This document shows positions 1-6,584 of a stretch of DNA of 14,493 bases, piece after piece. Both the position numbers and the translations under genes were made by a program. Origin of the DNA: Actinomycetes bacterium. Its GTDB lineage: Bacteria; Actinomycetota; Acidimicrobiia; Acidimicrobiales; Microtrichaceae. The notes under the pieces were generated by a model that was given only the letters and a program-made list of their open reading frames with translations, was not told where the DNA came from and did not search any database. The stretch spans positions 1-14,493 of the forward strand of contig JAEVZA010000278.1 of the NCBI GenBank assembly GCA_023392475.1, given 5' to 3'. The number at the start of each line of letters is the position of its first letter. Position 1 is the stretch's first letter.

Positions 1-353
1 ACCTGGAGCGGCTCGCGGGGCGGCTCGACGTGGTCGGCGGGCGGCCCGAGCCGCCGGCCCGGCTCCACGGCGACCTCTGGGCGGGCAACCGGCTGGTCGG
101 CGCCGACGGCGCGAGCTGGTTGATCGACCCGGCCGCCCACGGCGGCCACCGCGAGTTCGACCTCGCCATGATGCGGCTGTTCGGCGGGTTCGGCGACCGG
201 TGCTTCGCCGCCTACGACGAGGCGTCGCCGCTCGCGGACGGCTGGGAGGAGCGCGTGGCGCTGCACCAGGTCGCGCCGCTCGTCGTCCACGCGGTGAAGT
301 TCGGCGGCCGCTACGTCGCCGCGGCCACCGACGCCATCCGCCGCTACGTCTGA
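1..353 (+). CDS. Fructosamine kinase family protein, C-terminal part (5' end outside window)
   Basis: The frame is open from base 3 and ends at TGA 351-353, so only the last ~116 residues are present. The visible part carries the kinase-like catalytic core of the fructosamine-3-kinase/aminoglycoside phosphotransferase fold. LHGDLWAGN is the catalytic loop, with the catalytic Asp followed by the metal-binding Asn. IDPAAHGGHREFDLAM supplies the DFG-equivalent Asp and the GGHRE block typical of the family. The C-terminal VHAVKFGGRY helix also matches. Family members phosphorylate ketosamines (fructoselysine-type or ribulosamine adducts) on glycated proteins or metabolites, so they break down and repair glycation products in the cytoplasm. 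The substrate here is inferred from the family only. The next gene is convergent, 82 bases away, with a hairpin between them. Family assignment is firm; the N-terminal ATP-binding lobe cannot be checked. Confidence 0.9.
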   Translation, partial: LERLAGRLDVVGGRPEPPARLHGDLWAGNRLVGADGASWLIDPAAHGGHREFDLAMMRLFGGFGDRCFAAYDEASPLADGWEERVALHQVAPLVVHAVKFGGRYVAAATDAIRRYV

Positions 354-356
354 GCC

Positions 357-427
357 CCCGCCCTCGCCCGCTCTGCGATGCGCCACGGGGTCGTGCGCCC
401 CGGGTGGTGCATCACAGAGGGGGCGGG
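357..427. terminator. Bidirectional terminator-like hairpin between convergent genes
   Basis: The left arm at 371-390 pairs with the right arm at 398-419 around a 7-base loop. The stem has about 20 pairs, with one C/A mismatch, one G-T wobble and a 2-base bulge. Outside it, CCCGCCC (357-363) can also pair with GGGCGGG (421-427). The element fills the 82-base gap between the stops of two converging genes, which suits a terminator working in both directions. There is no T-run, as is common in high-GC actinobacteria. Its outer arms share the word TCTGTGATG (read on the minus strand here) with the hairpin at 6585-6654. Confidence 0.6.
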
Positions 428-435
428 CGCACGCG

Positions 436-1329
436 TCAGGGGCGGCGGTCCCAGGAGCGGCGGTCGTGGCGGGCCATGTCCCCCGCGAGCGCGACGAGCT
501 GGTGGTGCAGCTCGTCGGGATCGCCGCGGCCCCACTTGCCGTGGCCGGGGAGCACCCACTCGAACCGGGCCTGGTCGGCGAGCCGTGCCATCGACGCCGT
601 CAGCGCCTCCCACGAGTACCAGGTGGCGCCGCCGAACACGTCGAGGTGGCCCCTGGCCGGGTTGAGGTACAGCGAGTCGCCGGTCAGGAGCAGCCGGTCG
701 TCGACGTGGTACACGACGCTGCCGCGCGTGTGGCCGGGGACCGGGAGGAGGCGCACGCCGTCGTCGACGTCGACCGGGTCCTCGCCGTCGACCACGTCGG
801 TGGCGTACGGCGCGGCCGCGGCGTCGTCGGCGTGGATCCAGACGCGGGCGCCGAAGCGCTCGGCGTAGCGATCCGCGTCGGCGACGTCGTCCCGGTGGCT
901 CAGCAGCACGTGGCGCACGCCGCCGAGCGCCTCGATCGAGCGGGCGAGCGCCGGCGACCACGACGGGCTGTCGACGAGGAGGTTCCCCTCCGGCCGGGTG
1001 AGCAGGTAGCTGTGGGCGCCGAAGGACGACCGGTCGTTGTGGCCGCAGAGCAGGACGCCCTCGTCGAGCGCCCACGGGAAGACGCCGTCCGGGGTCGGCA
1101 GGTGCGAGCGGGTGCCGATGGAGCGGGTCGGGCAGGCCAGCGTGGCGCGCCACATCGCAGCCACGTCCTCGTCGGTCGCGGGCTGGCGGACCACGACGGA
1201 CAGGCCCTCGTCGTCGGCCTCGATCAGCTCGGGCGCGTAGTGGCGGGCGACGTCGCAGTCGATGCAGCGGGTGTCCGCGTACCAGTCGCCGGCGACGTTG
1301 AGCGGGTGGGCGGCGTCCGGTCGTGCCAC
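436..1329 (-). CDS. MBL-fold metallohydrolase with N-terminal Fe-S-like (ferredoxin-type) domain
   Basis: This is a 297-residue protein with a GTG start. Residues 15-75 look like a single-cluster ferredoxin domain: C22xxC25, then the APELI segment, then C66-P67 in ACPTRSIG. Only three cysteines of a cluster set are present. Residues 90-290 form a metallo-beta-lactamase fold: SSFGAHSYLL, LLVDSPSW, then SHRDDVAD (144-151), PGH200T, TGD218S and PGH263G. The first metal motif is degenerate. It reads HxDDxxD where the fold usually has HxHxDH, while H200, D218 and H263 are kept. The fusion suggests an electron-accepting or redox-linked hydrolase, but the substrate is unknown. No Shine-Dalgarno is visible. 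TAGCCT (1342-1337) lies 7 bases before the GTG, which suggests a leaderless transcript. The protein is soluble, with no signal peptide. Confidence 0.85.
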   Translation of the reverse strand: MARPDAAHPLNVAGDWYADTRCIDCDVARHYAPELIEADDEGLSVVVRQPATDEDVAAMWRATLACPTRSIGTRSHLPTPDGVFPWALDEGVLLCGHNDRSSFGAHSYLLTRPEGNLLVDSPSWSPALARSIEALGGVRHVLLSHRDDVADADRYAERFGARVWIHADDAAAAPYATDVVDGEDPVDVDDGVRLLPVPGHTRGSVVYHVDDRLLLTGDSLYLNPARGHLDVFGGATWYSWEALTASMARLADQARFEWVLPGHGKWGRGDPDELHHQLVALAGDMARHDRRSWDRRP

Positions 1330-1336
1330 GGGCCCG

Positions 1337-1342
1337 AGGCTA
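1337..1342 (-). promoter_or_regulatory. Candidate -10 element for the MBL-fold gene (leaderless)
   Basis: Read on the minus strand, TAGCCT fits the actinobacterial TANNNT -10 pattern. It lies 7 bases upstream of the GTG start at 1329, and no ribosome binding site lies between them. No convincing -35 is seen 17 bases further up, so the call rests on the -10 position and on similar spacing at other starts in the window. Confidence 0.35.
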
Positions 1343-1431
1343 CGACGCCGATCTGCCTGATCCGCTGCGGTCGGCGCTCGCCGAAGGGGATCGAGGCCCC
1401 CCGTCGCGCCGATCCGGCGGGCGCAGCGGGA

Positions 1432-1461
1432 CGTCCGGGTCCTCCCGGACGCTGAGCGTCC
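1432..1461 (-). terminator. Overlapping alternative hairpins downstream of the GAF gene
   Basis: CGTCCGGG (1432-1439) pairs perfectly with CCCGGACG (1444-1451) around a TCCT loop. GGACGCT (1447-1453) pairs perfectly with AGCGTCC (1455-1461). The two stems share 1447-1451, so only one can form fully at a time. On the minus strand the structure begins 12 bases after the TAG stop of the upstream gene and lies about 100 bases before the MBL-gene start. The simplest reading is a terminator without a U-tract; an attenuator is possible but unsupported. Confidence 0.45.
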
Positions 1462-1473
1462 GTGCGGACCCCC

Positions 1474-2895
1474 CTACTTCCCGGGGGCGTCCATCGATTC
1501 GAGGCGGAGCGTGGCGTCGACGAGGAGGCGGAAGCGCCCGCGGCCGGTGCCCTCGAGCCGGATCGGCGCGTCGCGGTCCTGGAGCCGGCGCTTCAGCAGG
1601 ATCAGCCGGCTCTCCAGGTTGTCCCGGTACTCCGGCAGCTCCAGCGTCGGGTCGAGGCGCACCTCGCGGTTCGTGAAGTCGACCCGCCCGTCCTGGTCGA
1701 ACTGCCCGAGGAGCGACCACAGGATGCGGCCGGCGACGCCCTTGATGAGGTACTCGCCGTCGAGGAACGTGCTGCCGTCTCCGGGGAAGAACCGCACGTG
1801 GAGCTCGTCCACCGCCGGGGCGGCGGCGACGGGGGCCGACGGCGCGGCACCGGGATCGCGCGCGCCGGCGCGGTCGGCCTCGATCGCGGCCGCGACCTGG
1901 GCCGCCACGAGCGCGAGCAGCTGCTCGTCCGACTCGTCGAACCCGACGCGCTCCAGCCGCTCGACGAGCAGCACGCCCACGAGCTGGCCGAGCGCCAACG
2001 CGGGCGCCGCGAGCTGGCTCTCGGCGTGCGCCAGCAGCGGCAGCCGGATCTCGCGCTCCGCGTGCACGCCGTGCTCCTCGAACGACTCCCGCACGCTCCG
2101 GCCGTAGCGGTCCATCTGGCGGATGTCGCCGACCCGGACGGTGGTGCCCCGCTGGGCGGCCAGCCCGGCCACGCCCTCGCCGATCGCCACCTCGGAGCCG
2201 ACGCCCTGGTCCGGGTAGCCGTGGCTGGCGATCGTGTAGAGCGACCGGCCGTCCTCCGCGAGGAGCATGAGCACGGAGTGCCGGTAGCCGAGCAGCTCGT
2301 CGAGCCCGGTGCCGACGGCGTCGACGAGGGCGTCGAGGTCCTGGCAGCGCGCCAGCCGGGCGCTGAGCTCCACGAGCCCGCGGGTGCGGTCCACGGGTGC
2401 GGGCGCGTCGTCGACGCGGGGCCGCACGGGCCGGACGTCGAGCACTCGGTAGATGTCGGCGGCCCGCAGCCGGAAGACGTCCTGCATCCCCGACAGCGCG
2501 GCCACGAGGTCGACGTCGTCCCGCAGCCGCTCGAACACGGGCCCGCGGCGCTCGGTGCGCTCGTAGGCGAGCTCGAGGCGGAACTCGTCGTAGGTGAGGG
2601 GGTCAATGAGCAGCACGCAGGCCCGGGGGTTCTCCGCGAGGTTGCGTGCGGTCTTCGAGAAGAACTGGTTCGAGAGGGCGACGCGCTCGTCGTCCACGCG
2701 GCGGACGCGGGACAGGTACGTGACGTTCGGCGTCCCCGACGCGGAGGCCGTGGCCACGACGGCCGGGATCGCCCCCTCGAAGCAGCGGTCGAGCTCGGAC
2801 AGGGGGAGGGGCGCCCCGCCGTCGTCATGGTCGTCCGGCCCGGTGACGCCGCCGCCCGCGCCCGCGCCCTCGACGCCGGCCGGTCCCGCGGTCAC
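1474..2895 (-). CDS. Flavin-type split-barrel / GAF / OmpR-like winged-helix regulator
   Basis: The protein has 473 residues with the GTG start at 2895, and the stop is TAG. That start overlaps the TGA of the preceding gene as GTGA, so the pair is probably translationally coupled. An ATG further upstream would overlap that gene by 79 bases and add a poor tail. Residues ~30-140 resemble the pyridoxamine-5'-phosphate-oxidase/flavin-reductase split barrel (AIPAVVATASASGTPNVTYL, then SKTARNLAENPRACVLL). Residues ~175-340 form a GAF domain (LVELSARLA, IGEGVAGLAA, LLLVER-type strands, then a final helix). Residues ~363-460 resemble an OmpR/PhoB winged helix: ILWSLLGQF, FTNREV, the NLESRLILLKRRL recognition-type helix and a GRGRFRL wing. 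I infer a cytoplasmic transcription regulator that senses a cofactor or redox ligand through the first two domains. The winged-helix call is by pattern only. Confidence 0.82.
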   Translation of the reverse strand: MTAGPAGVEGAGAGGGVTGPDDHDDGGAPLPLSELDRCFEGAIPAVVATASASGTPNVTYLSRVRRVDDERVALSNQFFSKTARNLAENPRACVLLIDPLTYDEFRLELAYERTERRGPVFERLRDDVDLVAALSGMQDVFRLRAADIYRVLDVRPVRPRVDDAPAPVDRTRGLVELSARLARCQDLDALVDAVGTGLDELLGYRHSVLMLLAEDGRSLYTIASHGYPDQGVGSEVAIGEGVAGLAAQRGTTVRVGDIRQMDRYGRSVRESFEEHGVHAEREIRLPLLAHAESQLAAPALALGQLVGVLLVERLERVGFDESDEQLLALVAAQVAAAIEADRAGARDPGAAPSAPVAAAPAVDELHVRFFPGDGSTFLDGEYLIKGVAGRILWSLLGQFDQDGRVDFTNREVRLDPTLELPEYRDNLESRLILLKRRLQDRDAPIRLEGTGRGRFRLLVDATLRLESMDAPGK

Positions 2896-3362
2896 GTGCC
2901 GGGACCCACCGGTGCGCCCGCACCGGGTCCGGGGGTCTGGTCGTAGTGCTCCTCCACCCGCACCGTGCACACGGCGAGGCGGCGGGGAGCGATGCGCTCG
3001 AGCAGCTCCCGGTCGACGTGGTCGGCCTCGCAGATCGCCGCGAACGTCATCCGCTTGTGGCGCGAGCTCGTGGCCACGTCGTCGGGGCCGAGCTCCTCGA
3101 GCCCCACGATGTGGCCCTTGGCCTGGCTGGAGCGCACGGTGACGGGGTCCGCGCCCGTGATGGCGATGGGCCCGCCCGGGACGAAGGCGCCGGCGGAGGC
3201 CGCCACGTCGTCGGCGTCCAGCACGAGCCGGACGAGGTCGGGGTCGTCGGGGGAGCGGACCACGCCCCAGCCCCGCGTCGCGAACGGCACGCCGCGCTCG
3301 TCGACGGTGGCCACGAGCAGCGCGTTGCCGTCGGTCAACCGGGTGAACGGGTCCTCAGCCAT
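2892..3362 (-). CDS. Pyridoxamine 5'-phosphate oxidase-like (split-barrel flavin-binding) protein
   Basis: The 156-residue protein has an ATG start. It is a single split-barrel domain: DGNALLVATVDERGVPFATR opens the barrel, GPIAITGADPVTVRSSQAKG forms the middle strands, and VEEHYDQTPGPGAGAP is a C-terminal segment recurrent in small proteins of this superfamily. Relatives bind FMN, F420, biliverdin or heme, and many reduce or sense small molecules. No ligand can be assigned here. A helical stretch at 98-125 (SSRHKRMTFAAICEADHVDRELL) separates the last strands. Its TGA overlaps the GTG of the split-barrel/GAF/winged-helix gene, so the two are made together and may interact. No strong Shine-Dalgarno precedes the ATG. 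It is divergent from the hemerythrin gene across a 119-base gap. Confidence 0.85.
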   Translation of the reverse strand: MAEDPFTRLTDGNALLVATVDERGVPFATRGWGVVRSPDDPDLVRLVLDADDVAASAGAFVPGGPIAITGADPVTVRSSQAKGHIVGLEELGPDDVATSSRHKRMTFAAICEADHVDRELLERIAPRRLAVCTVRVEEHYDQTPGPGAGAPVGPGT

Positions 3363-3481
3363 GGCGTTACGACGTTCTTAGCAAACGCTGAGCGGCCTTT
3401 GAGGACCGCCGCCGCCCCGCCGCCCCGACGATGGATCCGACGACCTCCGGAACGGCCGGGGGCCTCGCCCGAGGAGCTGAC
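3363..3481. promoter_or_regulatory. Divergent intergenic region (split-barrel gene / hemerythrin gene)
   Basis: This 119-base gap must hold promoters for both directions. The first ~25 bases next to the minus-strand gene are markedly richer in A/T than the surroundings. They include the short imperfect repeat CTTAGC-AAAC-GCTGAG at about 3377-3392. I could not identify a consensus -35/-10 pair for either gene. The right-hand part is plain GC-rich sequence ending in the hemerythrin ribosome binding site. Confidence 0.4.
3471..3476 (+). promoter_or_regulatory. Ribosome binding site of the hemerythrin gene
   Basis: GAGGAG lies 5 bases before the ATG at 3482. It decides the start in favour of this ATG over the in-frame ATG at 3431, which has no such site. 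Confidence 0.7.
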
Positions 3482-4249
3482 ATGTACGAGCAGACGACCC
3501 CGACCGCCACCCACACCGCCGCCCCGCTCGGCGCCGACGGCCTGGCCCTCGCCGGCCGCCCCGACCCGTTCGACTTCGGCGTGGTCGCCGTCGACCTCTA
3601 CCGCGACATCCACAAGGGCATCCGCGCCGAGCTGTTCGCGGTGACCGGGGAGGCCGGCTCGCTGGACCCCGCCGACCGCCTGGGGCGGGCGTCGCTCGCC
3701 GGGCACGTCGGGAGCGTCGTCGACCTGCTCGTCGACCACGCCGGGCACGAGGACGCGGCGGTGCAGCCGATCCTGGAGCGGCAGCTGCCGGTGCTCGCCG
3801 GCCTGGTGGAGGCCGACCACCGGTCGCTCGAGGACCGGATGGTCACGCTGCGGGAGATCGCCGACGGCGCCGTCGACGCGCCGGCCCCGCAGCAGCGGGC
3901 CCACACCCACCAGCTGTACCTGGAGCTCGCCTCCTTCACGGCGTCGTACCTGCGCCACCAGGACATGGAGGAGCGCGTCGTCATGCCGGCGCTCGAGCTG
4001 GCGATCGGCGCGCAGGACGTGCTGGCCGTCCACCAGTCCATCGTGTCGAGCATCCCGCCGGACCAGATGGCGCAGTCGCTCGCCCTCATGCTCCCCGCGA
4101 TGAACGTGGACGACCGGACGGAGCTGCTCGGCGGGATGCAGGCGGGCGCGCCGCCCGAGGTGTTCGAGGGCGTGTGGAGCCTGGTGGGCTCGGTGCTCGT
4201 GCCGGCCGACGTGCGGGCCCTCGCCGTGCGCCTGGGCCGGGACGCCTGA
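3482..4249 (+). CDS. Hemerythrin domain-containing (HHE cation-binding) protein
   Basis: The 255-residue protein starts at ATG 3482 behind a good GAGGAG site. Residues ~34-175 form a four-helix hemerythrin-like bundle with the expected spread of ligands: H44 in DLYRDIHKG, H75, H86/H89-E90 in VDHAGHED, H113 in ADHRSLEDR, H143, and H159xxxE163 in RHQDMEE. This set can hold a di-iron centre that binds O2, NO or other small oxidants, or that stores or senses iron. Residues 178-255 form an additional helical tail that hemerythrins do not need (DRTELLGGMQ, then VWSLVGSVLVP), similar to tails in other actinobacterial HHE proteins. The N-terminal ~25 residues look disordered. No signal peptide is seen. 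The gene is followed after 56 bases by the WYL regulator. The fold is well supported; the physiological role is open. Confidence 0.9.
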   Translation: MYEQTTPTATHTAAPLGADGLALAGRPDPFDFGVVAVDLYRDIHKGIRAELFAVTGEAGSLDPADRLGRASLAGHVGSVVDLLVDHAGHEDAAVQPILERQLPVLAGLVEADHRSLEDRMVTLREIADGAVDAPAPQQRAHTHQLYLELASFTASYLRHQDMEERVVMPALELAIGAQDVLAVHQSIVSSIPPDQMAQSLALMLPAMNVDDRTELLGGMQAGAPPEVFEGVWSLVGSVLVPADVRALAVRLGRDA

Positions 4250-4259
4250 CCCGCTCGCC

Positions 4260-4290
4260 GCCGAACCGGTCAACGGGTGACCGGTTCGGC
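4260..4290. repeat. Perfect 13-bp inverted repeat (candidate operator or terminator) upstream of WYL gene
   Basis: The left arm at 4260-4272 (ending CCGAACCGGTCA) is exactly complementary to the right arm at 4278-4290 (TGACCGGTTCGG then C), around the 5-base spacer ACGGG. Each arm contains the palindrome ACCGGT. The element starts 10 bases after the hemerythrin stop and ends 15 bases before the WYL-gene GTG. As RNA it would be a strong hairpin (a terminator without a U-tract). As DNA it is a good dimer-binding site for an autoregulating WYL protein. The two roles are not exclusive. Confidence 0.7.
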
Positions 4291-4305
4291 TGCGATCATG
4301 CGGGG

Positions 4306-5274
4306 GTGCGTGCGGACCGACTGGTGGCCATCCTGCTGATGCTGCAGCGCCGCGGTCGGGTGACGGCCGCGGAGGTCGCCGACGAGCTCGAGATCTCGGA
4401 GCGGACCGCCCGCCGCGACCTCGAGGCGCTCGGCATGGCCGGGGTGCCGGTGTACTCGCGGCAGGGCCGGGGCGGCGGGTGGGAGCTGCTGGGCGGCGGC
4501 CGCACCGACCTCAGCGGCCTGACCGCCGACGAGGCCCGGGCGCTGTTCATGGTCGCCGGGCCGGCGTCGGGGACGGCGCCCGAGGTCCGGGCGGCGCTTC
4601 GCAAGCTGGTCCAGGCGCTGCCGGAGCCGTTCCGCACCTCGGCCGAGGCGGCGTCGGCGGCGGTCGTGGTGGACCCGTCGGGCTGGGACGAGGACCGTGG
4701 CGGCCGCGCCGATCCCGCCCACCTGGAGGACCTCCAGCACGCCGTCGTGGCCGCCGTGCAGGTCGACCTCGGGTACCGGGCCCGGGACGGCGCGGTCTCG
4801 GAGCGCCGGGTGCACCCGCTCGGCCTCGCGAGGAAGGGCCGGGTCTGGTACCTCGTGGCGGGCACGGAGGCGGGCCGGCGGACCTTCCGGGTCGACCGGG
4901 TCACGGCCGTCCACCCGTCGGAGGAGCCGGTCGACCGACCCGACGGGTTCGACCTCGACGAGGAGTGGACCGCCGTCGTCCGGGCCATGGACGACATGCG
5001 CACGCCGCTGCGCGTCGCCGCGCTCGCCGACCCCGACCTCCTCCGCGTCCTGCGCATGGCGCTGGGCAACCGGTTGGTCGTGGGCGACGTGCGCCCCGAC
5101 GGTCGCGTGGAGGTCGTGCTGCGCGGGCACGGCGTGCCGGCGTTGGCCGGTGAGATCGCGGGGTTCTGCGACGGCCTCGAGGTGCTCGACCCGCCGGAGC
5201 TCCGGGACCGGCTCGCCGGCATCGGGCGGCGCCTCGTCGAGCGCTACGACGGCGCGGGCGGGGCGGCGCGATGA
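4306..5274 (+). CDS. WYL-domain transcriptional regulator (HTH-WYL-WCX)
   Basis: The 322-residue protein starts with GTG 4306. Residues 1-60 are a DeoR-type winged HTH (RLVAILLMLQRRGRVTAAEV, then SERTARRDLEALGMAGVPVY). The WYL domain spans ~138-205, with the triplet W181-Y182-L183 inside HPLGLARKGRVWYLVAG and the following FRVDRV strand. A WCX-type C-terminal domain covers ~233-312. WYL proteins bind ligands, often nucleic acid or nucleotides, and repress or activate neighbouring genes. Longer in-frame starts, back to an ATG at 4174, run into the hemerythrin gene and encode a proline/arginine-rich tail, so I reject them. TGCGAT (4291-4296), 9 bases before the GTG, may be a weak -10. The TGA overlaps the ATG of the rRNA methyltransferase (ATGA). 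The perfect inverted repeat directly upstream is a plausible autoregulatory operator. Confidence 0.9.
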   Translation: MRADRLVAILLMLQRRGRVTAAEVADELEISERTARRDLEALGMAGVPVYSRQGRGGGWELLGGGRTDLSGLTADEARALFMVAGPASGTAPEVRAALRKLVQALPEPFRTSAEAASAAVVVDPSGWDEDRGGRADPAHLEDLQHAVVAAVQVDLGYRARDGAVSERRVHPLGLARKGRVWYLVAGTEAGRRTFRVDRVTAVHPSEEPVDRPDGFDLDEEWTAVVRAMDDMRTPLRVAALADPDLLRVLRMALGNRLVVGDVRPDGRVEVVLRGHGVPALAGEIAGFCDGLEVLDPPELRDRLAGIGRRLVERYDGAGGAAR

Positions 5275-6566
5275 CCGCCCCGGGGACCTCGTCGCCGTCG
5301 TGGTCGGCGTCGCTGCCGACGCCCGCCGCCCGCAACCTCGCCGTGCACCTGCGACCCGACGCGGTCCGGCAGGTCCGCGGCGGCCACCCCTGGGTGTTCG
5401 ACGGCTCCGTGCGGCGCGTCACCGGCGGGGCCGACGGGCGCGGCACGGGCGCGCCCGGCGACCTCGCCGTGCTGTTCGACGGCGACCGGCGGTTCGTCGG
5501 CATCGGACTCTGGGACCCGACGTCGCCGATCGTGGTGAAGGTGCTGCACCACGGCGACCGGGCACGGATCGACGACGCCTTCCTCGGCGCCGCCGTCCGG
5601 GACGCGGTGGCCCGGCGGTCGGCGCTGCACGCCGAGGCCACTGCCGGCACCACGACCGGGTACCGGCTGGTCCACGGCGAGAACGACGGGCTGCCGGGCG
5701 TCGTGCTGGACCGGTACGGCGGCAGCGCCGTCCTCAAGCTCTACACGCCGGCGTGGTTCCCCCACCTCCCGGCGCTCGTCGCCGCGGTCGAGGCCGCGGC
5801 GGGGCCCGATCGGCTCGTGCTCCGCCTCGCCCGCAACGTCTCGGCGGGTCCGACGCACGGGCTGGACGACGGGACCGTCCTGCTCGGCGACGCCCCCGAC
5901 GGACCCGTCCTGTTCCGGGAGCACGGCCTCGCGTTCGAGGCCGACGTCGTGCACGGCCAGAAGACCGGCACGTTCCTCGACCAGCGTGACAACCGCGCCC
6001 TCGTCGCCGCCCGCTGCCGCGGCGCTGGCGTGCTCGACGTGTGCTCGTGCACCGGCGGCTTCACCGTGCACGCCGCCGCCGGCGGCGCGCGCCGCGTCGT
6101 CAGCGTCGACCAGAGCCGCCCCGCGCTCGCCGCGACGGCCCGGAACCTCGGCCGCAACGCGTCGGTGCCCGGCGTGACGGCCGCGGCCCACGAGGCGGTC
6201 GCCGACGACGCGTTCCGGGCCCTCACCGACCTCGCCCGGCGCGGGGAGCGCTTCGACGTGGTCGTGGTCGACCCGCCCTCGTTCGCCTCGCGGCGCACCG
6301 AGGTGGCGCGCGCCCTCGACGCGCACGCCCGGCTCACCGGCCTCGCCGTCGAGGTCCTCCGGGACGGCGGCACCCTCTTCCAGGCGTCGTGCTCGAGCCG
6401 CGTCGGGGCCGACGCGTTCGAGGCCGCGGTGGTTCGGGGCGCGGCCCGGGCCGCCGCCCGCCTCTGCGACCTGCAGCGCACCGGTCAGCCGGCCGACCAC
6501 CCGGTCGGCTTCCCCGAGGGCGCCTACCTGCACGGCGTCCTCGCCACCGTCCGCCGCACCGACTGA
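5271..6566 (+). CDS. RlmI-like class I SAM-dependent 23S rRNA methyltransferase
   Basis: The 431-residue protein starts at an ATG overlapping the WYL stop (ATGA). Residues ~21-95 are a PUA RNA-binding domain (LRPDAVRQVRGGHPWVFDGSV). A linker follows with GYRLVHGENDGLPGVVLDRYG (130-150), a hallmark of this family. The Rossmann methyltransferase begins with GQKTGTFLDQRDNR (229-242) and motif I VLDVCSCTGGF (254-264). It continues with SVDQS (the acidic SAM-ribose position), DVVVVDPPSFAS (329-340) and the late strand with C374 in QASCSS, the position of the catalytic Cys in RlmI. E. coli RlmI makes m5C1962 in 23S rRNA. The exact base modified here is inferred only. Length and domain order are normal. 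Coupling to a WYL regulator suggests shared expression rather than a shared pathway. Confidence 0.92.
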   Translation: MTAPGTSSPSWSASLPTPAARNLAVHLRPDAVRQVRGGHPWVFDGSVRRVTGGADGRGTGAPGDLAVLFDGDRRFVGIGLWDPTSPIVVKVLHHGDRARIDDAFLGAAVRDAVARRSALHAEATAGTTTGYRLVHGENDGLPGVVLDRYGGSAVLKLYTPAWFPHLPALVAAVEAAAGPDRLVLRLARNVSAGPTHGLDDGTVLLGDAPDGPVLFREHGLAFEADVVHGQKTGTFLDQRDNRALVAARCRGAGVLDVCSCTGGFTVHAAAGGARRVVSVDQSRPALAATARNLGRNASVPGVTAAAHEAVADDAFRALTDLARRGERFDVVVVDPPSFASRRTEVARALDAHARLTGLAVEVLRDGGTLFQASCSSRVGADAFEAAVVRGAARAAARLCDLQRTGQPADHPVGFPEGAYLHGVLATVRRTD

Positions 6567-6584
6567 CGCCCGCCCGCCCTCCCG

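Noticed and set aside
1462..2946. A long open frame on the plus strand opposite the GAF gene (and similar ones at 466-1455, 3335-4273, 5244-6638 and 9080-10915)
   Set aside because: These arise from high GC content opposite genuine genes. Their translations are low-complexity Arg/Ala/Gly/Val or His-rich sequence with no recognisable domain, while the opposing frames carry clear family motifs.
2896..2970. N-terminal extension of the split-barrel/GAF protein to an ATG at 2970
   Set aside because: It would overlap the upstream gene by 79 bases and adds a Gly/Arg-rich tail. The GTG at 2895 gives a classic GTGA overlap.
3431..3481. Upstream ATG for the hemerythrin gene
   Set aside because: It has no ribosome binding site, whereas ATG 3482 has GAGGAG at 5 bases, and the extra 17 residues match nothing.
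4174..4305. Longer start for the WYL regulator
   Set aside because: It would run through the hemerythrin C-terminus and the inverted repeat and encode Pro/Arg/Gly-rich sequence. The HTH begins right at GTG 4306.
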